64,000 nucleotides of DNA. It comes from UBA7672 sp040398425. Lineage in GTDB: Bacteria; Pseudomonadota; Alphaproteobacteria; Caulobacterales; Hyphomonadaceae. The position numbers were made by a program, and so were the translations under genes. Within the stretch, counting starts at the first letter, position 1, and each line of letters opens with the position of its first letter. The stretch spans positions 1 to 64,000 of the forward strand of contig JBBATZ010000015.1 in assembly GCA_040398425.1 (NCBI GenBank), read 5' to 3'. Below are positions 47,196-56,000 of this stretch, piece after piece. Under the pieces are notes generated by a model. The model did no database searches. It worked only from the letters and a program-made list of their open reading frames with translations, and was not told the DNA's origin.

Positions 47196-47450
47196 TCCTC
47201 AGCCAGACTTATTCGCCGAATCTGCACACGCCCATTTTTGACGGGCTCCAGAAGTTCCAACACCTTACCACGAAAAGCGCCCCGAAAATCGTTCTCTCAA
47301 TCCTACACTTTGGATTCCGTGGGATACTCACGCCATCCACCTCGCAGGAGGGCAGTCGCGCGACTGTTCAACGGCGCGGGATCGGACACAGATGAGCGTG
47401 AAGAGCCCGTGTGCGTTGCTGTATGGCTAAGTTCGGGAGTGTTCGAGGGG

Positions 47451-47632
47451 TCGCGGCTGAACATCGCGACCTCCACGTCGGTGGCGACAATAGGCGCAGG
47501 CGGGTGAAAAACCCCGGTGCTACCCCGCCACCGTAGACCATCTGTCGGGGACGCGGGATATCGCGTTTCTCTTTTCTACCGGTAGAGCCGAAAGGCGTTG
47601 CCCAAATTCACCCGGGGTATCCCGCGTCCTCG
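47451..47632 (+). ncRNA. Cobalamin-riboswitch-like RNA
   Basis: The stretch 47489-47538 closely matches the conserved core of the B12 (adenosylcobalamin) riboswitch: AATAGG, then a short hairpin GGG-TGAAAAA-CCC, then GGTGCTACCCCGCCACCGTA, where the family has GGxGCTGxCCCCGCAACTGTA. Further 3', CGGGGTATCCCGCG at 47613-47626 resembles the B12 box (family CAGGATACCTGCC). A perfect 12-bp stem, GGACGCGGGATA/TATCCCGCGTCC, closes between 47549-47560 and 47618-47629, and small hairpins precede the core. The next gene, a methylglutaconyl-CoA hydratase 114 bp downstream, is not a known B12 target. The 634-bp gap between fabH and that gene holds no convincing ORF. Confidence 0.5.
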
Positions 47633-47745
47633 GGCCCTCCATTTGGGCCAGAACGACAGCGAGCCTCCATGCCCCATGGCAGTGCAGCTTTCGGCGTTTG
47701 CGGAGCGCTCACCTGCGGTCTAGATCATGGGCAAAGGAGCTCCCC

Positions 47746-48537
47746 ATGGCCTATGAGAACATCCTGCTCGACGTGTCGCCCGAGGGTACAGCCGTCCTGA
47801 CGCTGAACCGTCCGCAGAAGCGCAACGCCTTCAACGCCGAGGTGATCGCCGAACTGCTGGACGCCTTTGAGACGCTATCCAAGAATCCCGAATGCCGCCT
47901 CGTCCTGATCCGCGGTGCCGGCCCGGTGTTCTCGGCGGGCGCCGACCTCGAATGGATGAAGTCCGCCTCGCACTATACCGTGCACGAGAACGAGGAAGAC
48001 GCTTATGGCATGGCCGAAATGCTGCGGCGGCTCTACGAACTGCCGCAAGTCACCATCGCTATCCTGCACGGCGCAGCGATGGCCGGCGCCTGTGGCGTCG
48101 CGGCGGCGTGTGATATCGCCATCGCAAAGAAGGGCACGATCTTCTCGTTCTCCGAAGTGAAGCTCGGCATCATCCCCGCCACCATCTCGCCCTACATCAT
48201 CAACGCCATCGGGCCGCGCTGGGCCCGCATGCTGTTCGTCACCGCCGAGCGTTTCGAGGCAGATGTCGCCGCGCGCCTCGGCCTGATCCATCACGAAGTC
48301 GAGGACGAGGCGGCGATGGAAAGCCTCGTCGAGCATTACGCCGACCTCGTCTACGCCGCGTCCCCCGCAGCTATCGCCGACACCAAGTCTTTGGTCTCGG
48401 ATGTGACCGGCGAAGTGATCGACGCCAGCCTCGGCAAGATGACAGCCAAGCGTCTCGCCCACCGCCGCGTCAGCGACCAGGGCAAGGAAGGGCTCGCCGC
48501 CTTCCTCGAGAAGCGCAAACCCTACTGGGCGCGGTAG
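47746..48537 (+). CDS. liuC: Methylglutaconyl-CoA hydratase-like enoyl-CoA hydratase
   Basis: This 263-residue crotonase-fold enzyme most resembles LiuC, the third step of leucine breakdown after methylcrotonyl-CoA carboxylase. It has the oxyanion-hole motif FSAGADLEWMKSA near residue 63, a second in GAAMAGACGVAAACDIAIA near 105-125, and SEVKLGIIPATISPYIINAIG near 138. The usual GGG after the second motif is GAC here. The ATG has AAAGGAG about 7 bases upstream. A riboswitch-like RNA precedes it. The MCC alpha gene lies 2 kb downstream. Confidence 0.8.
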   Translation: MAYENILLDVSPEGTAVLTLNRPQKRNAFNAEVIAELLDAFETLSKNPECRLVLIRGAGPVFSAGADLEWMKSASHYTVHENEEDAYGMAEMLRRLYELPQVTIAILHGAAMAGACGVAAACDIAIAKKGTIFSFSEVKLGIIPATISPYIINAIGPRWARMLFVTAERFEADVAARLGLIHHEVEDEAAMESLVEHYADLVYAASPAAIADTKSLVSDVTGEVIDASLGKMTAKRLAHRRVSDQGKEGLAAFLEKRKPYWAR

Positions 48538-48558
48538 CTCGCAAGACGCAGGGGGACA

Positions 48559-49422
48559 ATGTCGCGGCGCCTGAAGCTCGAAGCCTGGCTGCACACGCGC
48601 CGCGAAGCCTGGCGTGCAGCCTTCGTGCGCGGGCCCGCGACAGGATTCGTATTCGAATTCGTCTCATTCGGCGTAAAACAGGTGTGGGCCTGCCTGTTCG
48701 GCGGCCTCTTGCTCGCGCTGCTGCTGGGCAGCTTCCTGTTCTATCCCGCCAGTGCGCCGCTCGCCCGCTACGACTTCCTCACGCTCGTAGCCTTCGGGCT
48801 ACAGGCCGCCATGTTGGCGACCAAGCTCGAAACCTGGGGCGAGGCGCGCGTGATCTTCGCCTTCCACGTCGTCGGCACGATCATGGAAATCTTCAAGACC
48901 GGCGCCGGCTCGTGGATCTACCCCGAACCCTCACTACTGCGCATTGCCGGCGTGCCGCTGTTCTCGGGTTTCATGTACGCAGCCGTTGGCAGCTACATCG
49001 CGCGTATCTGGCGCATCATGGAATTCCGCTTTGAGAGCTTCCCATCGCTCTGGCTTCAGGCGCTGCTGGCGGTCGCCGTCTACGTGAACTTTTTCGCTCA
49101 CCACTGGCTCCCCGACATGCGCCTCGGCCTGTTCTTTGCCAGCGCCCTGATCTACGGGCCGTGCATGCTCTACTACCGCCCGGATCGGGTGGAGCGGCCC
49201 ATGCCGCTGCTTATCGGCCTGTTGCTGGTGGCGCTGTTCATCTGGTTTGCCGAGAACCTGGGTACCTTCGCCCGCGCCTGGGTCTATCCCGGGCAGCATG
49301 ACGGCTGGCGCCCTGTAACGATAGAAAAGCTTGGCGCGTGGTATCTCCTCATGATTATCAGCTTCGTGCTGGTCGCGGCGGTGCATGGCCGCGACGCGAG
49401 CAGGCAGGGGACCAACGGATGA
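48559..49422 (+). CDS. DUF817 (YoaT-like) integral membrane protein
   Basis: This 287-residue protein has about 8 hydrophobic helices and the motif set of DUF817: FEFVSFGVKQVWACLFGG, LETWGEARVIFAFHVVGTIMEIFKTGAGSWIYPEPS near residues 90-125, and LPLFSGFMYAAVGSYIARIW. Its function is unknown. It lies 21 bp after liuC and overlaps the next gene by four bases (ATGA), so it is co-transcribed with leucine-degradation genes and the DUF3667 gene. That suggests a shared transcript and not necessarily a shared role. Confidence 0.85.
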   Translation: MSRRLKLEAWLHTRREAWRAAFVRGPATGFVFEFVSFGVKQVWACLFGGLLLALLLGSFLFYPASAPLARYDFLTLVAFGLQAAMLATKLETWGEARVIFAFHVVGTIMEIFKTGAGSWIYPEPSLLRIAGVPLFSGFMYAAVGSYIARIWRIMEFRFESFPSLWLQALLAVAVYVNFFAHHWLPDMRLGLFFASALIYGPCMLYYRPDRVERPMPLLIGLLLVALFIWFAENLGTFARAWVYPGQHDGWRPVTIEKLGAWYLLMIISFVLVAAVHGRDASRQGTNG

Positions 49423-50402
49423 GTGGGGAGATGGAGGCGGCGGGGGCGGCGGTGACGGCCGGGCTGGTTGCTGGCGCGATCGAGCGGGGCAGCGCTCCAG
49501 GTGGGCAAGTCCACGGCGCATGCCCCAATTGCGGCGCGGAGTTGCATGGCGAGTTCTGTTCCGCTTGCGGACAGCCCGCACACCTTCATCGCACGCTCGG
49601 CCACATGGTCGAGGAGTTCCTGCACGGCATCCTGCATTTCGATACGCGCGCCTGGCGCACCCTGCCGCTGCTGGTCTTTCGCCCAGGCACGCTGACCCGC
49701 GAATACATCCACGGCAAACGCGCGCGCTATATCTCGCCGCTGGCCATGTTCCTGCTGCTCATTTTCACCATGTTCGCGGTCTTCGCCTTCTCGGGCGGGG
49801 CTAATGTGGGCGTCGGCAAGGCCGTGGATATCAATCTCGGGCCAAGTGCCCCGGTCACGGACGCGGCAACGGGCGAGCCGCGCACCTATCAGGCTGATCC
49901 GGGCAAGGGCGACATCTACGCCCAGATCCGCGAGGCGTATGAGAGCGGCGACCTCAAGGTCAACACGGGGATCGAGTTCCTCGATAAGAAGATCAAGCAT
50001 AAGCTCGAAAACCCGGAGCTGGCTTTCTACAAGATCCAGAACGCGGCCTACAAATTCGCCTTCCTGCTCGTGCCGATCTCGCTGCCATTCGTCTGGCTGC
50101 TGTTTTTCTGGAAGCGCGGGCTGACCCTGTTCGATCACACGGTCTACATTCTGTATTCACTGTCGTACGTGTCTCTTCTGTTCATTGTGGTTTCCTTGCT
50201 GGGCAATGTCGGCGGGGCGCTTGAGTTCGCTATGCCATGGTTGTTGTTGAGCATACCCGCGCATGCCTATTTCCAGATGAAGGGCGGCTATTCGCTCGGT
50301 TGGTTCTCGGCGCTGTGGCGGACCCCAGTCCTCATGCTGTTTGCAGGCTTCGGGCTGTCTTTCTTCCTGATCGCCATCATCCTGCTCGGCGTGACGGGTT
50401 GA
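49419..50402 (+). CDS. DUF3667 membrane protein with zinc-ribbon N-terminus
   Basis: This 327-residue protein starts with a zinc ribbon (CPNCGAEL then FCSACGQ, residues about 35-53), then the DUF3667 core FLHGILHFDTRAWRTLPLLVFRPGTLTREYIHGKRARYISPLAMFL (about 70-115), and has about five transmembrane helices. The family is typical of bacteroidetes and proteobacteria and has no known function. The ATG at 49419 overlaps the DUF817 stop. It is followed 83 bp later by the MCC alpha gene. Confidence 0.85.
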   Translation: MSGEMEAAGAAVTAGLVAGAIERGSAPGGQVHGACPNCGAELHGEFCSACGQPAHLHRTLGHMVEEFLHGILHFDTRAWRTLPLLVFRPGTLTREYIHGKRARYISPLAMFLLLIFTMFAVFAFSGGANVGVGKAVDINLGPSAPVTDAATGEPRTYQADPGKGDIYAQIREAYESGDLKVNTGIEFLDKKIKHKLENPELAFYKIQNAAYKFAFLLVPISLPFVWLLFFWKRGLTLFDHTVYILYSLSYVSLLFIVVSLLGNVGGALEFAMPWLLLSIPAHAYFQMKGGYSLGWFSALWRTPVLMLFAGFGLSFFLIAIILLGVTG

Positions 50403-50485
50403 TGGCTGTTTATCGCTGGGGAATATCGGTCCGGCCGGCGACGAATACGCTTCCATCGCCCCGCGGCGCGTCCTAGTTTGCCGCC

Positions 50486-52498
50486 ATGTTTTCATCTGTC
50501 CTGATCGCCAACCGCGGCGAAATCTCCCGTCGGATCATGCGCACCGCCCGGAGGCTCGGGATACGGACGGTCGCGGTCTTCTCTGACGCCGATGTCGACG
50601 CCGCCTTCGTCCGCGAAGCCGACGACGCCGTGCATATCGGCCCCGCGCCTTCAGCCGAGAGCTATCTCAGGGGCGACCGCATCATCGAGGCGGCGCTGGA
50701 AACCGGCGCCGAGGCGATCCACCCCGGCTATGGCTTCCTGTCGGAGAACGCCGCCTTTGCCGAAGCCGTCATCAAGGCTGGCCTGGTCTGGATCGGTCCG
50801 CCGCCGGAAGCCATTCGCGCCATGGGCCTCAAGGACGCGGCCAAGGCGCTGATGGAAAAACACGGCGTGCCGGTGACGCCTGGTTATCACGGCGAAGACC
50901 AGAGCCTGAAGACGCTGAAGGCGGCCGCCAAGAAGATCGGCTATCCCGTCCTCATTAAGGCCATCGCCGGCGGCGGCGGGCGCGGCATGCGCAAGGTCGA
51001 CGACGACAAGGACTTCGAGACGCAACTGGCCAGCGCCCAGCGCGAAGCCAGGGGCAGCTTCGGCGATGACCGTGTGCTGATCGAGAAGTTCGTCGAGAGT
51101 CCGCGCCACATCGAGGTGCAGGTTTTCGGCGACAATCATGGCAATTATATTCACCTGTTCGAACGCGACTGCTCGCTGCAGCGCCGCCGGCAGAAGGTGA
51201 TCGAGGAAGCGCCCGCGCCCGGCATGACGGCCGAAGTCCGCAAAGCGATGACGGACGCTGCCGTGATGGCCGCCCAGGCTGTCGGCTATCGCAATGCCGG
51301 CACGATCGAGTTCATTGTCGATGGCTCCGGCGCGCTGCGCCCTGACGGTTTCTGGTTCATGGAAATGAACACCCGCCTGCAGGTCGAGCATCCCGTTTCG
51401 GAGATGATTACTGGCTTTGATTTCGTCGAACTGCAATTCCGTGTCGCCAGCGGCGAGAAGCTTCCCGACCAGTCGGAGATCACCATCACTGGCCACGCCG
51501 TCGAAGCGCGGCTGTGTGCGGAAGATCCCGCACGTGGCTTCCTGCCTAGCTCCGGCTACCTCGAAATCTTCGATCTCTCCGCCTTCGCTGATGAATACTC
51601 TGCCGGCGTCACGCTCCGCCTCGACAGCGCGGTGGAAGAGGGCGACACGATCCCCGCCACCTATGACAGCATGATCGCCAAGGCGATCGCCCACGGTCCG
51701 ACGCGAGACGATGCGCTGGATACGCTTTGCGAAGCGTTGCGCGAGGCCGAAGTCTGGCCCGTCACCACCAACGCCGCGATGCTCGCCAACCTGCTCGACA
51801 ATGACGACTTCCGCGATGGCGTCGCCACCACGGCGCTTGTCGAAGCCAACATCGAGGAGTTGACCCAGCCCGACGATGGCGAGCAGGCCGACCGTCTCGC
51901 GCTTGCCGCCATTGGTATGCGTGCGCTGTCGGACGAACGCTCCGCTGATCCGTGGAGCGTCGCTGACGGCTTCCGCATCAATGGCGCGGCTCGCACCAGC
52001 TACAGCTTCGACATTGGCGGAGAGACGCACACTGTGCGGCTCGAAACCAACGCCGATGGCGACGAGTTTGTCGTGCTCGATGGCGAGACGCTCGAAATTC
52101 AGATCGAAACCATGCGCGTTGCCGATGGCGTGCTTGTCCACGGTGCGCTCGAGGGCATCGACGTGTTCGGCGTCGTGCGCGAGACGACGGACGGCCCCGT
52201 GCTGTTCCACCGTGGCCGCGCCATCGCCCTGCGCCGTCCGGAATTCGGCAGCGAACTCGAAGGTCTTGCCGCGGGCGACGACATCCGCGCGCCTATGCCG
52301 GGCAAGGTGCTCGATGTGAAAGCTGCGGTCGGACAAGACGTGAAGAAGGGCGACCCGATGGTCGTGCTCGAAGCCATGAAGATGGAGCACACGCTCGCCG
52401 CCCCGCGCGACGGCAAGGTGATCGAGGTCACGGCGGTTGCCGGTGTCCAAACGGCTGAGGGCATCGTGCTGGTCCGCTTTGAACCAGTCCCGGAATAA
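50486..52498 (+). CDS. liuD: Methylcrotonyl-CoA carboxylase alpha subunit (biotin carboxylase and biotin carrier)
   Basis: This 670-residue protein joins a biotin carboxylase (residues about 1-450) and a C-terminal biotin carrier with the biotin lysine in EAMKMEH near 633. The carboxylase has the ATP-grasp motifs KAIAGGGGRGMR near 160 and RDCSLQRRRQKVIEEAPAP near 228, and EMNTRLQVEHPVSE near 293. The overall pattern fits MCC alpha better than propionyl-CoA or acetyl-CoA carboxylase. The beta subunit is not in this window. It carboxylates methylcrotonyl-CoA in leucine catabolism, the step before LiuC. Confidence 0.88.
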   Translation: MFSSVLIANRGEISRRIMRTARRLGIRTVAVFSDADVDAAFVREADDAVHIGPAPSAESYLRGDRIIEAALETGAEAIHPGYGFLSENAAFAEAVIKAGLVWIGPPPEAIRAMGLKDAAKALMEKHGVPVTPGYHGEDQSLKTLKAAAKKIGYPVLIKAIAGGGGRGMRKVDDDKDFETQLASAQREARGSFGDDRVLIEKFVESPRHIEVQVFGDNHGNYIHLFERDCSLQRRRQKVIEEAPAPGMTAEVRKAMTDAAVMAAQAVGYRNAGTIEFIVDGSGALRPDGFWFMEMNTRLQVEHPVSEMITGFDFVELQFRVASGEKLPDQSEITITGHAVEARLCAEDPARGFLPSSGYLEIFDLSAFADEYSAGVTLRLDSAVEEGDTIPATYDSMIAKAIAHGPTRDDALDTLCEALREAEVWPVTTNAAMLANLLDNDDFRDGVATTALVEANIEELTQPDDGEQADRLALAAIGMRALSDERSADPWSVADGFRINGAARTSYSFDIGGETHTVRLETNADGDEFVVLDGETLEIQIETMRVADGVLVHGALEGIDVFGVVRETTDGPVLFHRGRAIALRRPEFGSELEGLAAGDDIRAPMPGKVLDVKAAVGQDVKKGDPMVVLEAMKMEHTLAAPRDGKVIEVTAVAGVQTAEGIVLVRFEPVPE

Positions 52499-52677
52499 TC
52501 CACGACCCGGCTACAGTCCCGCCGCGCCTGATTCCGATTTCGTTCACTTTGGCCGGTGCAAACTCCCAGTTAGCAGTACCGGAACCGAATTCATCTAAGC
52601 AGGCCCAATCCAGCCACATTCCGTAGTGACCTATGGCTGGACAGGACTTCCCCGGGGATCACGACGGATAGCGCGCC

Positions 52678-53406
52678 ATGCCCGCAGCCCTGCTTTTCGC
52701 CATTACCTGGGCAGGTCTCGCCCCGGATCAGGCGCTTGAACGCGCGCTCGACGCGGTCGAGCCGCCCCCGGCCATGCGCGCGGCGTTCCAGGCCACGCTG
52801 ACGAGCGGCAACTCCGTCCGCCGCATCGAATTCGACCCGTATGCCGAACCGGGCAAGCGCTTCAAGGTGACTTATACTTACGGCTCGAATGACGAACTCG
52901 ACGCCGTTGTGAATGGCTGGCGTGATGAAAAGCAGGCCGACGCCCGCCTGTTCGCCGATGATCTCCGCCTCAGCCTCGCCGAGGCCCGCATCGCCGGAGC
53001 GCCCGAATCGATGGCGGTCGGCTTCCGTCACAAGATGTCGCTCAATGATGGCCCGCTCGACGCGGAATTCTCGACCGGCATGAAGGGCACAATGCAGCTC
53101 GACCAGAAATCCGGCTACGTGTCCCGCATCGATTATGCGCTGGAGCGTCCAGTCACGCTGGATGATGGCACCGAGGTCAAGGAATACCGCCAGTCCTATC
53201 AGTTCGGCTATTCCGAGCGCTGGGGCGTCAGCTATGTGATGGGGTATGAACTCACTGCGCGTGGCGGCCGCTGGGGTCTGTCGGAAGAGCGAAGCGTCAA
53301 GGTGGAACTCACCGACATCGCCTTCGGCCTTGCCGGAAGCGGTCAGCAGGACCTCGCCTCCAAACCTGCGTCATACGCGCCCGGTCTCACGGCGACCTTG
53401 CGCTAG
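52678..53406 (+). CDS. Exported hypothetical protein
   Basis: This 242-residue protein begins with a short hydrophobic segment (MPAALLFAITWAGLA) that may be a signal peptide. The rest is soluble and rich in beta-strands, with repeated pattern segments such as RIEFDPYAEPGKRFKVTYTYG and SERWGVSYVMGYELTARGG. No cysteine, metal motif or known domain is seen. The gene follows the MCC alpha gene by 179 bp with no visible terminator. Function unknown. Confidence 0.6.
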   Translation: MPAALLFAITWAGLAPDQALERALDAVEPPPAMRAAFQATLTSGNSVRRIEFDPYAEPGKRFKVTYTYGSNDELDAVVNGWRDEKQADARLFADDLRLSLAEARIAGAPESMAVGFRHKMSLNDGPLDAEFSTGMKGTMQLDQKSGYVSRIDYALERPVTLDDGTEVKEYRQSYQFGYSERWGVSYVMGYELTARGGRWGLSEERSVKVELTDIAFGLAGSGQQDLASKPASYAPGLTATLR

Positions 53407-53445
53407 GCAGTTGCCCTGAACGGGACTCCTGTTTAGCTCGCCGTC

Positions 53446-53874
53446 ATGGCGCTTCACATGATCAAGCTCTGCGTCGGCGCTGACAGCGTCGAGGACCTGT
53501 CGGACTGGCAGGGCAAGCTCATTGCGGGGCTGACGAAGAAGAACAAGCCGCCCATCCCCTATCACGACACGCGCATGTCCCCGAAGCGCGCCGAGGAAAT
53601 GCTGGCAGGCGGATCGCTCTACTGGGTGATCAAGAACTTCATCATCGTGCGCCAGCGCCTCGTCGGGTTCGAACAGCTTAAGGACAAGGAAGGCAAGGCG
53701 ATGTGCCGCGTCCACCTCGACCCCGAACTGATCCGCACAAAGGCACGCAAGAAACGTCCGTTCCAGGGCTGGCGCTATCTCGAACCGGGCGATGCGCCAT
53801 CGGACCTCGACGGCAAGGGTCCAGCGCTATCCGCCGATCTCGAAGCGGCGTTGAAAGAGGCGTTGGCGTGGTGA
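53446..53874 (+). CDS. DUF1489 family protein
   Basis: This 142-residue cytoplasmic protein matches DUF1489, a small family conserved across alphaproteobacteria. Its pattern includes HMIKLCVGADSVEDLSDWQ, then HDTRMSPKRAEEMLAGGSLYWVIKNFIIVRQRLVGFE, and a final FQGWRYLEPGDAPSDL. The strong residue conservation in this family suggests a core role but no function is established. It lies 39 bp after the preceding gene, so both may be on one transcript. Confidence 0.9.
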   Translation: MALHMIKLCVGADSVEDLSDWQGKLIAGLTKKNKPPIPYHDTRMSPKRAEEMLAGGSLYWVIKNFIIVRQRLVGFEQLKDKEGKAMCRVHLDPELIRTKARKKRPFQGWRYLEPGDAPSDLDGKGPALSADLEAALKEALAW

Positions 53875-53953
53875 TCTGGGGCCGTCGGGCTCCCGCCCGG
53901 CATATTCCCATCCGCTTCGCCGATCTGCCGGGCAGGGGCCCGGCGATCCCAGC
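53875..53953. repeat. Imperfect palindromic repeat (REP-like)
   Basis: TCTGGGGCCGTCGGGCTCCC at the left (53875-53894, followed by GCCCGGCA) is the approximate inverted complement of TGCCGGGCAGGGGCCCGGCG at the right (53926-53945, followed by ATCCCAGC). Together they form a long imperfect hairpin with about 24 bp between the arms. It starts directly at the DUF1489 stop codon and may act as a transcript end or simply be a dispersed repeat. Confidence 0.6.
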
Positions 53954-54019
53954 TTGACGATCCGCCCCCAAACACCAAACCTGACCCGGGCGTTTGCCAG
54001 TCAGGCGTGGGAGGCTTCA

Positions 54020-54940
54020 ATGAAATACCTGCTCAAGACGGCTGGTGCGATCGCAATGCTGGCGACGTTCGCCGCGTGCTCGCCTACCAACACCGAAGCG
54101 CCCGCGCCCGCGCTGGTGGAAGCCCCGGCCGCCGTAATCCCGCACGGCGCCAACGCCGCTGCGAGCGGCACATTCACCCACGATGGCGTGACGTTCTACT
54201 ACGAGACCTACGGCGAGGGCGAACCGCTGATGATGATCCACGGCAACGGCGCGAGCATCGTCAGCCTCGGCAAGCAGATCGAGCACTTCAAGTCGAAGTA
54301 CAAAGTCATCGCCATGGACAGCCGCGAGCAGGGCATGTCAGGCGGCAACGACAAGCCGATCACCTATGAAGTCATGACCGACGATCTCGCTGCCCTGATG
54401 GATCACCTGAAAACCGGCCCCGTCGATGTCATCGGCTGGAGCGATGGCGGTATCGAGGCGCTGATGCTCGGCATCCGTCATCCGGACAAGGTCAAGAAGC
54501 TGGTCGCGATGGCGGCGAACCTCAACCCCACGCTGGAGGCGATCTATCCGGAAACCGACGGGATGGTGAAGCAGATCGCCGGATCGCTGACGCCGGATAT
54601 GCTGGCCACGCCCCAAGGCAAGACGCAGGCGAAGCTGGTTGACCTGATCGCGAACCAACCGAACATTCCTCTCAAGGCGCTGGCCGCGATCACCTCGCCG
54701 ACGCTCGTCATTTCCGGCGACCACGACCTCATCCGGCTCGAGCATACGGTCGCGATGTTCAACGCGCTGCCGAATGCCGAACTCGCCGTCTTCCCGAACA
54801 GCACCCACGCTCTCCCGATCGACGATCCGGAAGCCTTCAACACCACGGTCGAACGCTTCCTCGCCACGCCCTTCAAGAAGAAGGACCGGGTGGGCGATAT
54901 GGCGGCATCGTTCGAGAAACTGATGGCGGGTGGGCAGTGA
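54020..54940 (+). CDS. Alpha/beta hydrolase lipoprotein
   Basis: This 306-residue protein has a signal peptide with lipobox (FAAC near residue 19) and an alpha/beta hydrolase fold. Visible motifs are the oxyanion HGNGASI near 75, the nucleophile elbow GWSDGG with Ser near 136, an Asp in SGDHDL near 234 and the catalytic His in STHALP near 262. It is probably an envelope-bound esterase or similar, of unknown substrate. The ATG at 54020 is preceded by GGGAGG. It is convergent with panC, 25 bp away. Confidence 0.88.
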   Translation: MKYLLKTAGAIAMLATFAACSPTNTEAPAPALVEAPAAVIPHGANAAASGTFTHDGVTFYYETYGEGEPLMMIHGNGASIVSLGKQIEHFKSKYKVIAMDSREQGMSGGNDKPITYEVMTDDLAALMDHLKTGPVDVIGWSDGGIEALMLGIRHPDKVKKLVAMAANLNPTLEAIYPETDGMVKQIAGSLTPDMLATPQGKTQAKLVDLIANQPNIPLKALAAITSPTLVISGDHDLIRLEHTVAMFNALPNAELAVFPNSTHALPIDDPEAFNTTVERFLATPFKKKDRVGDMAASFEKLMAGGQ

Positions 54941-54965
54941 TTTAGGCTGGCGGCGCCGCAGCAGC

Positions 54966-55841
54966 CTATCTCCGCACGAACCCCATGTTGTCGATCAGCC
55001 GGGTCTTGCCCAGGCGTGCCGCGACCAACAGGCGGCCGCTTGCGCCAGCCGGCGCGCACTCGAGGCCGAATGGGGCGAGCGTGTCGGCGCGGCGGGCTTC
55101 GACATAATCGACCGATGTGAAACCGGCTGCGAGGATCTCGGCTTTCGCAGCATCTGTCGCCGCGCGAATGCCGGCCCCGCCTTCCAGCAGCGCCGCCGTC
55201 TCCCGCATCACACGCGCCAGACCGGGCGCGCGGGCGCGCTGTTCTGCGTCTAGATAAGCGTTGCGCGACGACATCGCGAGGCCGTCAGCCTCCCGCGTGG
55301 TGGCCCCGCCGACGATCTCGATGCCAAAGCCCAGATCCTGAACCATGCGGCGAATGACCAGCAGTTGCTGATAATCCTTCTCGCCGAACACGGCGACGTC
55401 TGGCCCGACATGCAGGAACAGGCGACTGACGACGCTGGCGACGCCTTCAAAGAAATGCGGCCTGACCTCGCCTTCGAGCAGGTGAGACAGGTCCTTCACC
55501 ATCACCCGGGTGGAATCGCCCGGCGGGTACATCTCGGCAGGGGTCGGGCAGTAGCAGAATGTGCAACCCGCCTCGGCCAGCTTCTGGAGGTCGCTGGCCT
55601 CGGCGCGGGGGTAGGTGGAAAGGTCCTCATGGGCGGCGAACTGGGTCGGGTTCACGAAGACGGAGGCGGCGACCACGTCGGCCTTTTCCAGTCCCAGCTT
55701 CACGAGGCTCAGATGCCCGGCGTGCAGCGCGCCCATGGTCGGCACGAAGGCGATCCGCTTGCCCTGCGCCTGCATCTGGCGGCGCCAGTCGCGGGTTTCG
55801 GCCCGTGTGCGGGCGACCACCAGTCCGTTGCGTTTGGCCAA
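54966..55841 (-). CDS. panC: Pantothenate synthetase
   Basis: PanC joins pantoate and beta-alanine with ATP to make pantothenate, the CoA precursor. The 291-residue protein has the ATP-binding PTMGALHAGHLSLV near residue 34, the FVNPTQF strand near 62, FGEKDYQQLLVIRRMV near 152 and the KMSKS-like MSSRNAYL near 190. The start is a TTG with GGAAGG about 8 bases upstream. It is read alone; panB is not in the window. Confidence 0.95.
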   Translation of the reverse strand: MAKRNGLVVARTRAETRDWRRQMQAQGKRIAFVPTMGALHAGHLSLVKLGLEKADVVAASVFVNPTQFAAHEDLSTYPRAEASDLQKLAEAGCTFCYCPTPAEMYPPGDSTRVMVKDLSHLLEGEVRPHFFEGVASVVSRLFLHVGPDVAVFGEKDYQQLLVIRRMVQDLGFGIEIVGGATTREADGLAMSSRNAYLDAEQRARAPGLARVMRETAALLEGGAGIRAATDAAKAEILAAGFTSVDYVEARRADTLAPFGLECAPAGASGRLLVAARLGKTRLIDNMGFVRR

Positions 55842-56000
55842 TATCGAGCCTTCCAGGGTGCGGGTGGTTTAGGCCCGATCGCGGAACGATCTGACCTTAA
55901 TTCAGGCGGCGGCTTCTAGGCTGGTTCCTGTGAGGGATCAATCGCACGTGGAGACGCGCAGCTTTATGGGTCCTTAACCGGCAGGACCGATGTTTTGGGA

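Noticed and set aside
47238..47507. An 89-codon frame overlapping the riboswitch-like region
   Set aside because: Its translation is low-complexity and it overlaps the structured RNA; there is no ribosome binding site.
50651..52450. A 599-codon antisense frame opposite the MCC alpha gene
   Set aside because: It is the same GC-bias artefact, with low-complexity Asp/Gly/Arg composition and no domain.
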